Below are positions 47,316 to 60,138 of a stretch of 64,000 bases of DNA, piece by piece. Under the pieces are notes generated by a model. The model was not told the origin of the DNA and made no database searches. It saw nothing but the letters and a program-made list of their open reading frames with translations. Source of the DNA: Pohlia nutans (lineage: Eukaryota; Streptophyta; Bryopsida; Bryales; Mniaceae); NCBI GenBank assembly GCA_022496805.1, contig CM040092.1, forward strand, positions 14,712,113 through 14,776,112. Direction: 5' to 3'. Every line of letters begins with the position of its first letter. Positions within the stretch are counted from its first letter, which is position 1. A program made the translations under genes and the position numbers.

Positions 47316-48169
47316 TCCGCTATTTTGTGACCCAGGTGCCATCGCTTCAAAAATCCCGATCTAAATTCAATACAATTGGAGCACCAGCAACCAGAAAAAG
47401 AGACTATTGTGGGCCTAGGGTTTGCCTAACTACCGCAAACAATGCATCTACTGAGTTGTTGTGTATTACAGTATTGCCGCTTGAGAGAAAACCCTTTGAG
47501 CTTTGATTGTTGTTGCATCATGTATGTATGGTACGTTTAATGCACATAGCCCAATGCGCCGCCAATTTGACACAATTTGCGGGAGTATTATGAGAGTGAA
47601 TCTTTTAACTAAAGCCTTCAAAGCAGATTTTGAAACATGGAGGGAGGACAGGTTTCAGCAACCCAATCTCCTATATAGGAAGTTGGTACTCAATAATTAA
47701 ACTCATAACCCGGAAAAGTCACTGTCAAGAATTTAGATAACTATGAGAGAACAAATATAGGGTGTTTTTTATTCATTTGAGATAAAAATTATAAATTTAT
47801 AGAAGTAATATAGGGTGTTTTAAAACCAATTTGGGAATATTTTAGGAATATTCCTAGAATATATATGAAATATACTCTAAATATATTATAAATAGTCAAA
47901 TATTCCAATTGTTTCATAGCCCCCCATTAAATACCCTTTGTTCGCTCATATGTACCAAAAATTTACACCAAGTGACTTCCTCGAGACTCATAAAATGAAC
48001 TCAATCATTCAAAGGCAGTCTACTTTAGCATAAATAAGTTCAGAAACTGAACTTAGTAAATAAGGTCACATGTACAATTTAGTTTGAGCAGCGAGATAGA
48101 AAATTAATTAATTAATTAATTTCTTTTTTAAAACTATGGTGGAGGTGGGAGTGGTGGCTACTAGGATAT
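47316..48169. repeat. Intergenic DNA with dispersed repeat Q (first copy)
   Basis: 47745-47985 (AACAAATATAGGGTG ... AATATTCCAATTGT ... TTAAATACCCT ... AGTGAC) is a diverged copy of 53445-53686. No gene seen. Confidence 0.55.
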
Positions 48170-48240
48170 TCAAGTCAAAATGGAGTTTCCACGTCAGATT
48201 TTGAAAGGTCCACGTCACCTTCAAGATGACATGTGGCATG
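48170..48240. repeat. Second copy of the ACGT-element cassette
   Basis: AATGGAGTTTCCACGTCAGA, AGGTCCACGTCACCTT and AAGATGACA(C/T)GTGG match 44455-44512. Here the final G-box is changed to CATGTGG. Confidence 0.85.
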
Positions 48241-48946
48241 AATGTTTGTCCACATGAAGAATAATTGACTTTTAGTACTCCTCTATCCTGTAATAAGCTT
48301 CTTGTTGAAGGAAATTTCCCAAATTAATTCCGCCATTGCAGTCCAATGGTGTGGACCTTGAGCCAATAGGAATAGTTAATTTAAGCAGCATGAAGCTTAT
48401 TATAGGACAAAGAGAGTATGATTATCGCCTAAAGAATCTAGATTGAAAAGATCTATTGATAATTTGAAAATTTACAATTTATTCATGTAGTGTTCAAAAA
48501 TATATATTAAGAGAATGTGAAATATTGTTTCAATTGCCTACATGGTCAATATCACACTATCATTGAAACATTTGTCATACATTCAAACTTCAGACATATA
48601 ACTGTAGTGAAAAAATGGAAATAAAACTTTAATTGTTGCTATCCCGGTTGCTATCATACATCTAGTACACTTGAAACACCTCATTGAGCTAAAAGTTATG
48701 CGAGTTGGAAGTTTGAGGGTCCCTTAACCCTTAAAGGGCTAATGGAGATAGTATATACGTTGGCGTATATTCGACATTTGTTGTAAATAGAAATTTCCAA
48801 ATTAAGACCCCAATAGCTCATTAAAATCATGTGTGACGTGAATTTTAACTTGACTTTTGATCTTAAACCCATAGGAGGTGTCGAACTATGCCAAATACAA
48901 TGGAGTATTGGTGTATAATACTAGTCGGAAAGGGCTTTCTAGACCT
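48241..48946. other. Intergenic, no gene seen
   Basis: One TTAACCCTTAAAGGGC terminus-like block at about 48724 without a clear partner. Confidence 0.4.
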
Positions 48947-50176
48947 TTAACTCCTAAAGGACCAGAGTGTTTTTCCTCCAAAAACACTCCAATGCTGCCA
49001 TTTTTACTCCCCTATGCAAAAAATCCAAAAAAATGTTACTTTTTACCTTCTAACCATAAGATCTTGTCCTAAACTACTTGAAAATCATACACAACATATT
49101 TCGTGGATTTTGACCGCACGGATTGCAAGATGATTGCGTTTGATGGAAAAAAACACCCCAGAAAAAGACATGCCCGAAAATTTCAGATGCGTTTGACCAT
49201 GTCTACATAAAAAATGCCTCACTACCAAAACCTGTCGCACTTCACTTTCACATTCTATATGATGTTACTTAGTTGTGTACCAATTTTCGTTGCATTTGGA
49301 GATGTTTAGGATGTTGAAGAACACCCTACACTTGTTGGGGGTTTAAAAGTTCAGAAAAGACTCTTTGTTTTTGGAATTGCAATATTTTTTACTTTCTTTA
49401 TTTAAATACAAATCTGAGCAGTGAAACATAAGTACATTCCACCCTCTATAGAATAGTGAAAAAAATTTGAAAAAAAATAAAATATCCAAGTGTTTGAAGA
49501 CATGTAGCACATTTTCTAAGAATTTTGAGGGTTAGGGGAGAAATAAAGGGCGGAAGAAGGGAATTGAAGTGCCAACCCATTCCAATGTTCATAACCCCAC
49601 TAACTGTCAAGGTGGACTGCCACGTGGCAGTCCCTCATTGGACGTTTTTTATTTTTATTTTTCAAAAAATGATTTTAATTTTCAATTTTTTTAATAATAT
49701 TTTTTTAATACAAATATTGAACTTTTAGTTTAAATTTTTTATAAAATAATTTTTAAATAATTTTTTTCAATTTAAAATAATATGATTCAGTTTGAAATAT
49801 TAATTTTCAGTTTAGAATAATAATTTTTATTTATAAAAAAATTATTTTAAATTTTTAAAAATAAGTTTGGAAAATGGGGTGGTCTTCTACTCCCACAGTC
49901 CACCCCATTTTCCACACTCCGCCCATCATGTTGCCCCCCAAAATTCAACTATTTCTCTGCTGTCCCGTTGCCCTTTCTCCCGAAAAAAACACATTTTCCC
50001 TCATAACTTCTACATACGGTGTCGGAAATTCCAAAAAAAAAAAAATCCCCATTTTCGTGGCACATTGGGAAATCCATTGTTAAATTTCCTTCAAAATTCG
50101 ATTAAAAATGTGTTCACCAGAACCTACCTGGTTCTCTAAATGTCCTAGTTAGGACACTTGGTCCTTTAGGGGTTAA
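48947..50176. mobile_element. TTAA-bounded non-autonomous element, family D (long form, D1)
   Basis: Left TTAACTCCTAAAGGACCA, right TGGTCCTTTAGGGGTTAA: exact TTAA on both sides and ~18-bp TIRs with one change. 1,230 bp, far longer than D2 and D3, so they are probably deletion derivatives. No transposase frame; open frames at 49867-50139 are unconvincing. Confidence 0.75.
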
Positions 50177-50179
50177 GGG

Positions 50180-50998
50180 TTAACCCTTTAGTGCCCAGGA
50201 TAGTTTCCCATGAAACCTATTTTCAAGACATGCTTCTGGATGGGTGGCATTTTCGCACAAATGAATTGCTTAAAAAAGAATTCAACTTTACTAAATTTAG
50301 CGTACTTCAATTTCAGGCATTTTATCAAGAGCTCTTGCAGATCCAAGTGTTCATTTGCAAGATTATGTCTCGTAGTCGTAGTCATACTAGCACTGCCATT
50401 GAGTGTGTACACAAACCTCTCTCTGCTGAACTTCATTCCAAGAGTTTAATATTAAAATAAAAATAAATAAAAAATAAAACCTAGACGTGACTCTCAGCTT
50501 CAATACCTTCTCGGAACAATTTTTCATACCACCTCCCGATGATTATTTACTCGTTTTTTCAAAGAATCTCATAGTCTATATAGAAGATACACATTCGGTT
50601 TCTATAATAAATTTATGCGTTAAAATATGAAAGGAGTTGGTACATTGATCAAGATCAAAATACATACACTAGTGGAAGATGAACCAGTGAATTTAACCCA
50701 AAAAAAATTAAAAAAACAACAAACTTCCAAACACAAAAAATACCGCATGGTGGATGTGTTGTATTAGTAAGTATTTGCTGTATTTTGAGGCATTTGCAAT
50801 ATTCTGGTGTTTTGTAAGTAGGTATTTTGATAGCTTCACAACTCCAAATCAAAAGATTCGTTTTGCATAAGATGCACATTGTAGACCCCCTCTTTCGTTC
50901 TTCAAACAATCCAGTCCCATTGACAACAGATGTGGAGCTATATCAAGAAATCACCAAACAGTGACCAAATATTGGTCCCATGGGCACTAAATGGTTGA
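50180..50998. mobile_element. TTAA-type non-autonomous element, family B (B3)
   Basis: Left TTAACCCTTTAGTGCCCAGG, right GGGCACTAAATGGTTGA; 819 bp. Interior follows B1. Its left TTAA lies 3 bp from the right TTAA of D1. Confidence 0.65.
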
Positions 50999-51431
50999 AG
51001 GGGCAGTTTTTAGACTATGGCAAGGAAGTGGGTGGCCTTCCAAAACAAAAGTGAGTTTAGCAAGTGTTCTCAACTAAGAGGATAGACAAGCTGCCGTTTC
51101 CCACAAAGAGTACTAGTAAAGAGGGGTGGTCCTCCCGCCCACCTTTGGCATTGTGAAGTGCCATATAGGCCGTGGGTTATTCTTGGTTTTGAGCATCATT
51201 TTCACATCTTTCTATTCATTTTTTTGTGAATTTTTTGGGCTCTTGATAGATAATACAAATTTGAACATGAAAAAAAAAATTACTAATTTTAAATTTTTCG
51301 CATGTCTCCAAAGATGATCACAAAAAGGTCAGAATAGATTGTCAATCATTTCATCTTTTCACTTCAAACGCTATAAACTTGCAATATGTATGGTTAAATT
51401 CTATGAAAGTTTACAATGCATTCTATTGGTA

Positions 51432-53031
51432 CATCAGGAATTTCCGACCCCACTGATTCTGCACTGATTCAGTGCGTTTATCGTTAAACACTGATTCCGC
51501 ACGTCATACGTGCATTTAGAAGTGTCGTTACAGTACGGAAGTGACATGCATTACTAAGATGTCGATGCAGTGTCTTTTCCGTGATTATCAAAAAAGTATT
51601 GTTTCCGCACGGAAGTCGTGCTTGACGGAATCCGTGCGTTAATCGTGTATCTACATCACATGACTGATAAGACACGGATAACGTGCAGTTTTAGTTAATG
51701 CGAATTCAGTATCGTATACGTATCATATTAATGCCTTTTGTTATATTCGTGCGATTTCAGTATCTATTATAATGCAAATCATTGTCGTACGACATCCGTG
51801 TACAATATTTTAATATATTTTTGGAATCTTTTGGAATCTTTTGGAATCTTTTGGAATATTTCAAAATATTTTATATTATTTTGGAATATTTTGGAATATG
51901 TTGGAATATTCCAAGAATCTTCTTTAAATTATACTTCCGGTTTAATTTCCCAAAACATTTTTAGATCTACATTTACAGAGTTTAGAAGCAATACACATTA
52001 AAATTTCAAAGAAATAACATTTTATATTTTTAGAATTCAAATTTGGTATTATTGGTTATCATTGTACTTTTCATCATAGGAGCAAAAAAAAATAGCTCAC
52101 AACCACCACGATTTTGGCAATAAATAAATAAATTCAAAATATTATGAAAAAAATCCTAGATATAGAAAACGTCCTGCATAATCTAGTGCAAAAAAAAATT
52201 TGAAAAAAAAGTTTTTTTCACATAGTTAAAAACATTCAAAGTCCGCTGAAAAAAAAAAAAAAACAGCTCACAGCCCTGAATCCCTGATCTGCCATCACGA
52301 TTTTGGCAAAAATTTAAAAAATTCAAAAAATTATGAAAAAAATCCTAGATATAGAAAACGTCCTGCATAATCTAGTGCAAAAAAAAATTTGGAAAAAAAG
52401 TTTTTTTCACATAGTTAAAAACATTCAAAGTCCGCTGAAAAAAGAAGTTCGATAATTACCAAAAGAGTTCCGTTCTACGCATGAAGAGTTTGAGGTGGTT
52501 TGGTGGTTGGGAACTTGATTGGCAACCGGAAGGTTGAGAGTTCAAATCCCACCGTTGGCGATATAGAGCTTGGGAAGCCCAAGCTATAGTAGGCCCCACC
52601 GCATGTGCGGGCAATTTCTGTGAAGTTGAAGTGGGTAGCGAGGAAAGTAATTCTTTTATATTTTATTTTATTTTATTTTATATTTTTTAATAATATTGTT
52701 TTGATCAAATTTAGATATAAAAAGAAAAGAAAATTTAGATATGGAAAAGATGATGTCGCACGAAAAACGCACTGAATCAGTGTAGTTTTAAAGACGATTA
52801 AAACACGACATTTGACGACTATAAACAGTGCTGAATTCATACGTTTTCAATGGATGTATCAATCGTGTCGAATCAGTACTATATCCGCTTGTACGAACAT
52901 CGTGTCATATCAGTGTAGTTGCGATGAATGACGCAACGATGCGGAATCAGTGCGAAAATCGTACGAACCCTTGAAATATCGGAAATCGCACTGAATCAGT
53001 GCAGAATCAGTGGGGTCCGAAATTCCTGATG
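51432..53031. mobile_element. 1.6 kb TIR element X, copy 1
   Basis: Ends CATCAGGAATTTC and inverse with TIRs of about 45 bp (GACCCCACTGATTCTG, CACTGATTCAGTGCG), flanked by TA. The terminal ~350 bp on each side are unusually CpG-rich. The interior is AT-rich, with a 180-bp tandem duplication (52085-52442), a (TTTTGGAATC)n run and a SINE. No transposase. It lies inside a family D element whose right part continues at 53034-53308. Confidence 0.88.
52489..52688 (+). mobile_element. tRNA-derived SINE inside element X1
   Basis: An A-box-like TGGTTTGGTGG (52496-52506) and a B-box GAGTTCAAATCCC (52538-52550) sit at tRNA-like spacing. The body then runs to a (TTTTA)n tail at 52655-52685. The same unit is in X2 (about 54036-54236, diverged) and X3 (about 55613-55810), so it entered before X multiplied. 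Confidence 0.7.
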
Positions 53032-53033
53032 TA

Positions 53034-53308
53034 GTCTAAAGCAAGATCTTACGATTAGAGATGCAAAAAAATCATTTCTAATGTTCATTTTAAGCCTTGC
53101 TAACATTGTCTATTCTCCTAAAAAAACCTCTTTTCTCTCTATAACTTCCACATACAAAGTCGGAATCAAAACAATTGGATCCCCATTTTTGTATTGACAT
53201 ACCAAAATCACATAATGTTTTTCAAATCGGGATTAAAAATGACACTTTGGGAACCTACCCAAACATTGAAAATGTTCCATTCATGACATTTGGTTCTTTA
53301 GGAGTTAA
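53034..53308. mobile_element. Right part of a family D element split by X1
   Basis: ATAACTTCCACATACA, TCCCCATTTTTG and the terminus TTTGGTTCTTTAGGAGTTAA match the last 250 bp of D1. The left part should lie in 51000-51431. Confidence 0.6.
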
Positions 53309-53444
53309 CACCGATTAGGATATGTCCTGCTCCACCCTCGGCTACTACCATAGTCCCGAATAATGAGTTCCGCATTGTGAATCTTGGATTGATCGAGATT
53401 GATAAGCCTGCGGAGGTCACTTAGAAAAATTAAAAAATGACATG

Positions 53445-53686
53445 GAAACAAATATAGGGAAAGTTCATATTTGTTGGACATTTTATTTCTACTGAATTAT
53501 AAAATTTTAGATGTATTATTTATAGGGCGATTTAACATTAGTTAAAAACAATTTGAGAATATACCTATACTATAACTTGAATATAGACTCTTAAATTGTT
53601 GAATATTCCAATTGTGTGATAGTTCCTAATTAAATACCCTGTGTTGCCACATGTATGCACAAAACTACAAAGAGTGACCTCTTTGA
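53445..53686. repeat. Dispersed repeat Q, second copy, cut by X2
   Basis: Matches 47745-47985 up to AGTGACCTCTTTGA, where element X2 begins. Confidence 0.6.
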
Positions 53687-55256
53687 CATCAGGAATTTCG
53701 GACCCCACTGATTCTGCACTGATTCAGTGCGATTTCCGATATTTCAAGGGTTCGTACGATTTTCGCACTGATTCCGCATCGTTGCGTCATTCATCGCAAC
53801 TACACTGATATGACACGATGTTCGTACAAGCGGATATAGTACTGATTCGACACGATTGATACATCCATTGAAAACGTATGAATTCAGCACTCTTTATACT
53901 CGTCAAATGTCGTGTTTTAATCGTCTCTAAAACTACACTGATTCAGTGCGTTTTTCGTGCGACATCATTTTTTTCATATCTAGATTTTATTTTCTTTCTA
54001 TATCTAAATTTGATCAAATTAATATTATTTAAAAATATATAATAAAATAATATAATATAAAAATATAAAATAATTATTTTCCTCGCTACCCACTTCAACT
54101 ACACGGAAATTGCCCGAATGCACGGTGGGGCCCACCATAGCATCCCAAGCTGTATCGCCAACAGTGGGATTTGAACTCATGACCTCCCGGTTGCCGATGA
54201 AGCTCCAAACCACCAAACCACCTCAAACTCTTCATGCATAGAAAGGAACTCTTTTGGTAATTATAAAAGAATGAAACCATTGGCTATTTTTTGCCATGTG
54301 TATATAATTCTTTTTTCAAATTTTTTTTTGCACTACAACATGCAGGACTTTTCCTACATCTACAAAAAAATTCAGAATATTTTGAGTTTGTTTTTTTTTT
54401 TGCCAAAATTGTGATGGCAGATCATGGCTTTGAGCTGTTTTTTTTTTTAAGCGGACTTTGAATGTTTTTAACTATGTGAAAAAAACTTTTTTTCCAATTT
54501 TTTTTTTGCAGTAGATTATGCAAGACGTTTTCTATATCTAGGATTTTTTTCATAATATTTTGAATTTTTTTATTTTTTGCCAAAATCGTGGTGGTTGTGA
54601 GCTATTTTTTTTTGGCTCCTATGATGAAAAGTACAATGATAACTAATAATACCAAATTTGAATTCTAAAAATATAAAATGTTATTTCTTTGAAATTTTAA
54701 TGTGTATTGCTTCTAAACTCTATAAATGTAGATCTAAAAATGTTTTGGGAAATTAAACCGTAAGTATAATTTAAAGAAGATTCTTGGAATATTCCAACAT
54801 ATTCCAAAATAATATAAAATATTTTGAAATATTCCAAAAGATTCCAAAAGATTCTAAAAGATTCCAAAAATATATTAAAATATTGTACACGGATGTCGTA
54901 CGAAAATAATTTGCATTATAATAGATACTGAAATCGCACGAATATAGTAAATGGCATTAATATGATACGTATACGATACTGAATCCGCATTAACTAAAAC
55001 CGCATGTTATCCGTGTCTTATTAGCCATGTAATGTAGATACACGATTAACGCACAGATTCCGTCAAGCACGACTTTCGTGCGGAAACAACATTTTTTTGA
55101 TAATCATTGAAAAGACACTGCATCGACACTCTAGTAATGCATGTCACTTCCGTACCGTAACGACACTTCTAAATGCACGTATGACGTGCGGAATCAGTGT
55201 TTAACGATAAACGCACTGAATCAGTGCAGAATCAGTGGGGTCGGAAATTCCTGATG
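53687..55256. mobile_element. 1.6 kb TIR element X, copy 2
   Basis: Same ends as X1 but opposite orientation; flanked by GA on both sides (53685-53686, 55257-55258). 1,570 bp and more diverged than X1 and X3, including its SINE. Confidence 0.87.
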
Positions 55257-55262
55257 GAGTTA

Positions 55263-56851
55263 CATCAGGAATTTCGGACCCCACTGATTCTGCACTGATT
55301 CAGTGCGATTTCCGATATTTCAAGGGTTCGTACGATTTTCGCACTGATTCCGCATCGTTGCGTCATTCATCGCAACTACACTGATATGACACGATGTTCG
55401 TACAAGCGGATATAGTACTGATTCGACACGATTGATACATCCATTGAAAACGTATGAATTCAGCACTGTTTATAGTCGTCAAATGTCGTGTTTTAATCGT
55501 CTTTAAAACTACACTGATTCAGTGCGTTTTTCGTGCGACATCATCTTTTCCATATCTAAATTTTCTTTTCTTTTTATATCTAAATTTGATCAAAACAATA
55601 TTATTAAAAAATATAAAATAAAATAAAATAAAATATAAAAGAATTACTTTCCTCGCTACCCACTTCAACTTCACAGAAATTGCCCGCACATGCGGTGGGG
55701 CCTACTATAGCTTGGGCTTCCCAAGCTCTATATCGCCAACGGTGGGATTTGAACTCTCAACCTTCCGGTTGCCAATCAAGTTCCCAACCACCAAACCACC
55801 TCAAACTCTTCATGCGTAGAACGGAACTCTTTTGGTAATTATCGAACTTCTTTTTTCAGCGGACTTTGAATGTTTTTAACTATGTGAAAAAAACTTTTTT
55901 TCCAAATTTTTTTTTGCACTAGATTATGCAGGACGTTTTCTATATCTAGGATTTTTTTCATAATTTTTTGAATTTTTTAAATTTTTGCCAAAATCGTGAT
56001 GGCAGATCAGGGATTCAGGGCTGTGAGCTGTTTTTTTTTTTTTTCAGCGGACTTTGAATGTTTTTAACTATGTGAAAAAAACTTTTTTTTCAAATTTTTT
56101 TTTGCACTAGATTATGCAGGACGTTTTCTATATCTAGGATTTTTTTCATAATATTTTGAATTTATTTATTTATTGCCAAAATCGTGGTGGTTGTGAGCTA
56201 TTTTTTTTTGCTCCTATGATGAAAAGTACAATGATAACCAATAATACCAAATTTGAATTCTAAAAATATAAAATGTTATTTCTTTGAAATTTTAATGTGT
56301 ATTGCTTCTAAACTCTGTAAATGTAGATCTAAAAATGTTTTGGGAAATTAAACCGGAAGTATAATTTAAAGAAGATTCTTGGAATATTCCAAAATATTCC
56401 AAAATAATATAAAATATTTTGAAATATTCCAAAAGATTCCAAAAGATTCCAAAAGATTCCAAAAATATATTAAAATATTGTACACGGATGTCGTACGACA
56501 ATGATTTGCATTATAATAGATACTGAAATCGCACGAATATAACAAAAGGCATTAATATGATACGTATACGATACTGAATTCGCATTAACTAAAACTGCAC
56601 GTTATCCGTGTCTTATCAGTCATGTGATGTAGATACACGATTAACGCACGGATTCCGTCAAGCACGACTTCCGTGCGGAAACAATACTTTTTTGATAATC
56701 ACGGAAAAGACACTGCATCGACATCTTAGTAATGCATGTCACTTCCGTACTGTAACGACACTTCTAAATGCACGTATGACGTGCGGAATCAGTGTTTAAC
56801 GATAAACGCACTGAATCAGTGCAGAATCAGTGGGGTCGGAAATTCCTGATG
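55263..56851. mobile_element. 1.6 kb TIR element X, copy 3
   Basis: Same ends, flanked by TA; 1,589 bp, same orientation as X2 and only 6 bp from it. Nearly identical to X1 inverted, so these two moved recently. Confidence 0.88.
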
Positions 56852-57355
56852 TAAGTGTGAGAATCACGGGGTGAGCTAAGACTCGCGACAAGTGTGAAAG
56901 CTAACGTTGTAGATATTAGTAACAATAGCAAGTCATATTTGTTGCCACTAAAGTTGTGAATCGCCATTCATACACACGTCGAGTGAACTTCACTAGAATA
57001 TAAGAGAAGTGGTACTAGGGGTGCGACAAAGTTTAAAGATTAACTTTTAAAGAAGAACCTTGTAATTCAGATTCGAACATTTCAAGAAATATATGAAGGT
57101 TTATATCTTTTCAAGTTTCATTATTACCACGACCACATGCTTGAAAAAGTTGTGGAGAGAGTCCAATTTGATACTTGGATAAATGAACAAACTTAGAATT
57201 AGAGTGTATTCCTTGAGTAAAATTTGGATTAAATTGATCAAATTTGATCAATTGGACATTAAGGAATTAATATTAATCCGACTAGGCCATGCACATGGCA
57301 AGTTACCCTACATGGTAATCAGTTTCAACGTACCTTAATTAATTAATCAACATAT
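56852..57355. other. Intergenic, no gene seen
   Basis: Nothing recognised between X3 and the next TTAA element. Confidence 0.5.
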
Positions 57356-57924
57356 TTAACTCCTAAACGACCTCACCCCTGTCCAAATTGGGCAGTTTTG
57401 CAAAGATGCATTATAAAATGCAACTAAGAGGGATATTTTGAACTTGATGAATGAATAAAATTTGTACATTATGAATTTTAGGTTCTATCCATACAGTTAA
57501 ATCTATGATTGCTATCACCAATATTTTTGTATAAAATTTGAAACTGAAAATTCAAAATTCTTTTGTAATTCGATTACAAATGAGATATTGACAATTTGTG
57601 AATGAAATTTGTTGTGATGGGTTGAAATATGATACTCTAAGTGCAATGATTTTTGGAGCTTTTTTGGTTGCTTAATTTTATAAGTTGAATTTTTAAAGAG
57701 CACTTTTACACTGAAATCTTCGAAATTTTTGGTGAATCACTGCAACGTAAAATGAGGGATAAAATTTTCACAAACCATCCCCTTTCAAATTGGTTCTCAC
57801 TTGCATGAAGCTAAATTCCATAAAATCTATAGTAAAAAATTCACACTGCAAAAAGTGCATAACGGATGAGATATTGTTGATGAAATCTGTACATCATCCA
57901 AAAACAGGACGCTTAGGCAATTAA
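57356..57924. mobile_element. TTAA-bounded non-autonomous element, family A (A3)
   Basis: Left TTAACTCCTAAACGACC, right GGACGCTTAGGCAATTAA; 569 bp, TTAA on both sides. Follows A2 from end to end. Confidence 0.7.
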
Positions 57925-59347
57925 TGATTAACTTCTCAAAATCTGACATGATAATTCAATTCAATTTAGGCACCAGACTTTTTGAATCTGACCCTCAGGC
58001 ATATGGTGCAAAGGTTTCTTTTCCATAATCTACTCTAGGAATGCGCAACAAATGTATCAATATATCAGTGACTACGCATTCAAGGTTTATTTTCCATAAC
58101 TTCTTGACTTCCTTTTTGACTCTCACTTCTCTCCATGTAAGTGTTCCATTACACAACTTCTTACAATTTTGGTTCAAAAGTATTATTCTATGTCATAAAT
58201 TATGTCTCATAACCAACTCTAGAATGCCTTCCCTCACCGGTTATGTAGTCCATAAGTTGTCAATTTGTCATATTTGCATGGGATAGAAATTTGCTCATGC
58301 AACACATCATAAATCAATTGTGTATGGGTGTTTTCACAGTAGGGCGTCCAAAATGTGTAGTGTGACATCGCATAACAAGCGAAATGTAGCGGTAAACATT
58401 TCTATTGCTCATTGAAATTAGTTTTTTGGTAAAAAGTTAACCACAGTGAAAAGGTATTCTAGGATTGTATGTATATTAATAATTATTAAAAAAAAACATA
58501 AAATAGTATTTGGACCAAAATGTGATACATTGCATTCGGTGACGTTGTAGTATAAATACTTTATTGCCTTAATTGATACGTTTCATTGAAGATATAGTGA
58601 TGGCAATAATTATACTCAATTCCTATAACATAAAAGTATCATATTTAAAAAATATTCCAAAAGATTTTGTGAGCGAGGTGGATATTAGTGGCTTATGGCA
58701 ACAATTTTTGTTCCTTTACATTAAACGCCCCTTAAAATGGCGGATTTTCAAAAAAAAAATCTTGCAAGCTTAGTTGGCTAATTAAAACGGAGCTTGTGGT
58801 GTGGTTGGAATATGCATTCAACGTGGTTTACAAGCGGATTAAATGACATGAGCAGGCATATTCCAAAGATATGGAGAAAATTTCAAAAGATTCCAAAATA
58901 ATATAAAACATTTTGAAAAGATTCCAAAAGATTCCATTTTACTATATTAAAATCTTTTTGGTATTTATTGTCCCTATTTATTGTATTACGTCATTAATGC
59001 AAATGCTTTACAACATTAGTAACTTTTTTTTGTTGAGAACTACCGGTATGACACCCTAGCGTGCAAACACCTACATTGAATACATCATGGCAGTACTTCT
59101 TCTTCTTTCTGAAACAAATGGATGCTTTATTTTCATTGCACAACAACATATTACAAACATCACACTGTGAACGAAGAGAGCACGTTTCCAATACTCCCCC
59201 TGTGAGTGATTTTTTGGAATTATGGCATTACTTTGAAGCCCGCTTTGAAGTCCTAGCTTGTATGCGCTTTGCATGCCAACAAACAACTGAGGTAACCTTA
59301 GAAAGCCATACATGAATGATGTATGGTCTTGAAAATGGTGAGCTCAT
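57925..59347. other. Intergenic, no gene seen
   Basis: Open frames at 58041-58286 and 59061-59315 have no family resemblance. ATTCCAAAAGATTCCA at 58885-58935 echoes the interior of element X and may be an X relic. Confidence 0.45.
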
Positions 59348-60138
59348 ATAACCATTTACTGCCCAGCAAATCAGATTATGGTCATTATAGTGCCGAAAGT
59401 GCAAATAAAAAAAATCCATGAAGAATTTGATTTTGAATTGTGAAGTTTAGAGTTAGAGATTTATAATACACATCTTCTAGAAACAAGAAAATTTCAATTT
59501 GGAGTTGTGCAACTATCAAAATACCTATGGAAAAAATGCTAAAATATTGCAAATACTTACAAATACAACACATGTATTATGCGGTATTTCTTGTGTTTGG
59601 AAGTTTGTTATCTTATTTTATTTTTTTGGATTGTGTTCTCTTATCATGTTCCATTAGTGAATGTATTCCGATCTTGACTAATGTACCAACTCCTTTCATT
59701 TTCTAACGTATACATTTTTGTCCTAAACCGTATATGGATAAGTCACTCTCACTTATAAAATTCATAATAATTATATGTGAGTCCGTTCTTGATATGAAAG
59801 ATCGCAACGGGGAGGTGTTGACATAGGGCATGGTTGAACGTCTTCACTATAATTTTTGAAAATTTAACCCGTATTCTATTTAACTTTGAAGTCACACACC
59901 CTCCAAAATCTTATTTTTGACTGTGCGTCATATGGTTCAAAGGCATAGCATAATCTTCCAATCCCACCATTCGATGATTCTCTAATTTTGACAAAATATC
60001 TCCACTCCAGTTGAAAATAGAATTATATGGTTACTTTCTAATTTAATCCATTCTATTTATGGTAGTATCAATCATGGTGAAAAAACCCATTGAAACCCAA
60101 TGCACCCTGCTAAAGTACCGTGGGAACTAAAGGGTTAA
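59348..60138. mobile_element. TTAA-type non-autonomous element, family B (B4), inverted
   Basis: Left ACCATTTACTGCCCAGC, right GGAACTAAAGGGTTAA; interior is B1 reversed (for example GGAGTTGTGCAACTATC and CCCATTGAAACCC). It shares its right TTAA with the next element. Confidence 0.65.

Noticed and set aside
51484..51675. Identical 63-codon ORFs at 51484-51675 and 56608-56799
   Set aside because: They are the CpG-rich end of element X in two copies; identity reflects recent transposition, not a conserved gene.
52489..52560. Possible tRNA gene (A and B boxes present)
   Set aside because: It does not fold into an acceptor and anticodon stem as an intact tRNA, occurs in all three X elements and is followed by a (TTTTA)n tail, so a SINE is the better reading.
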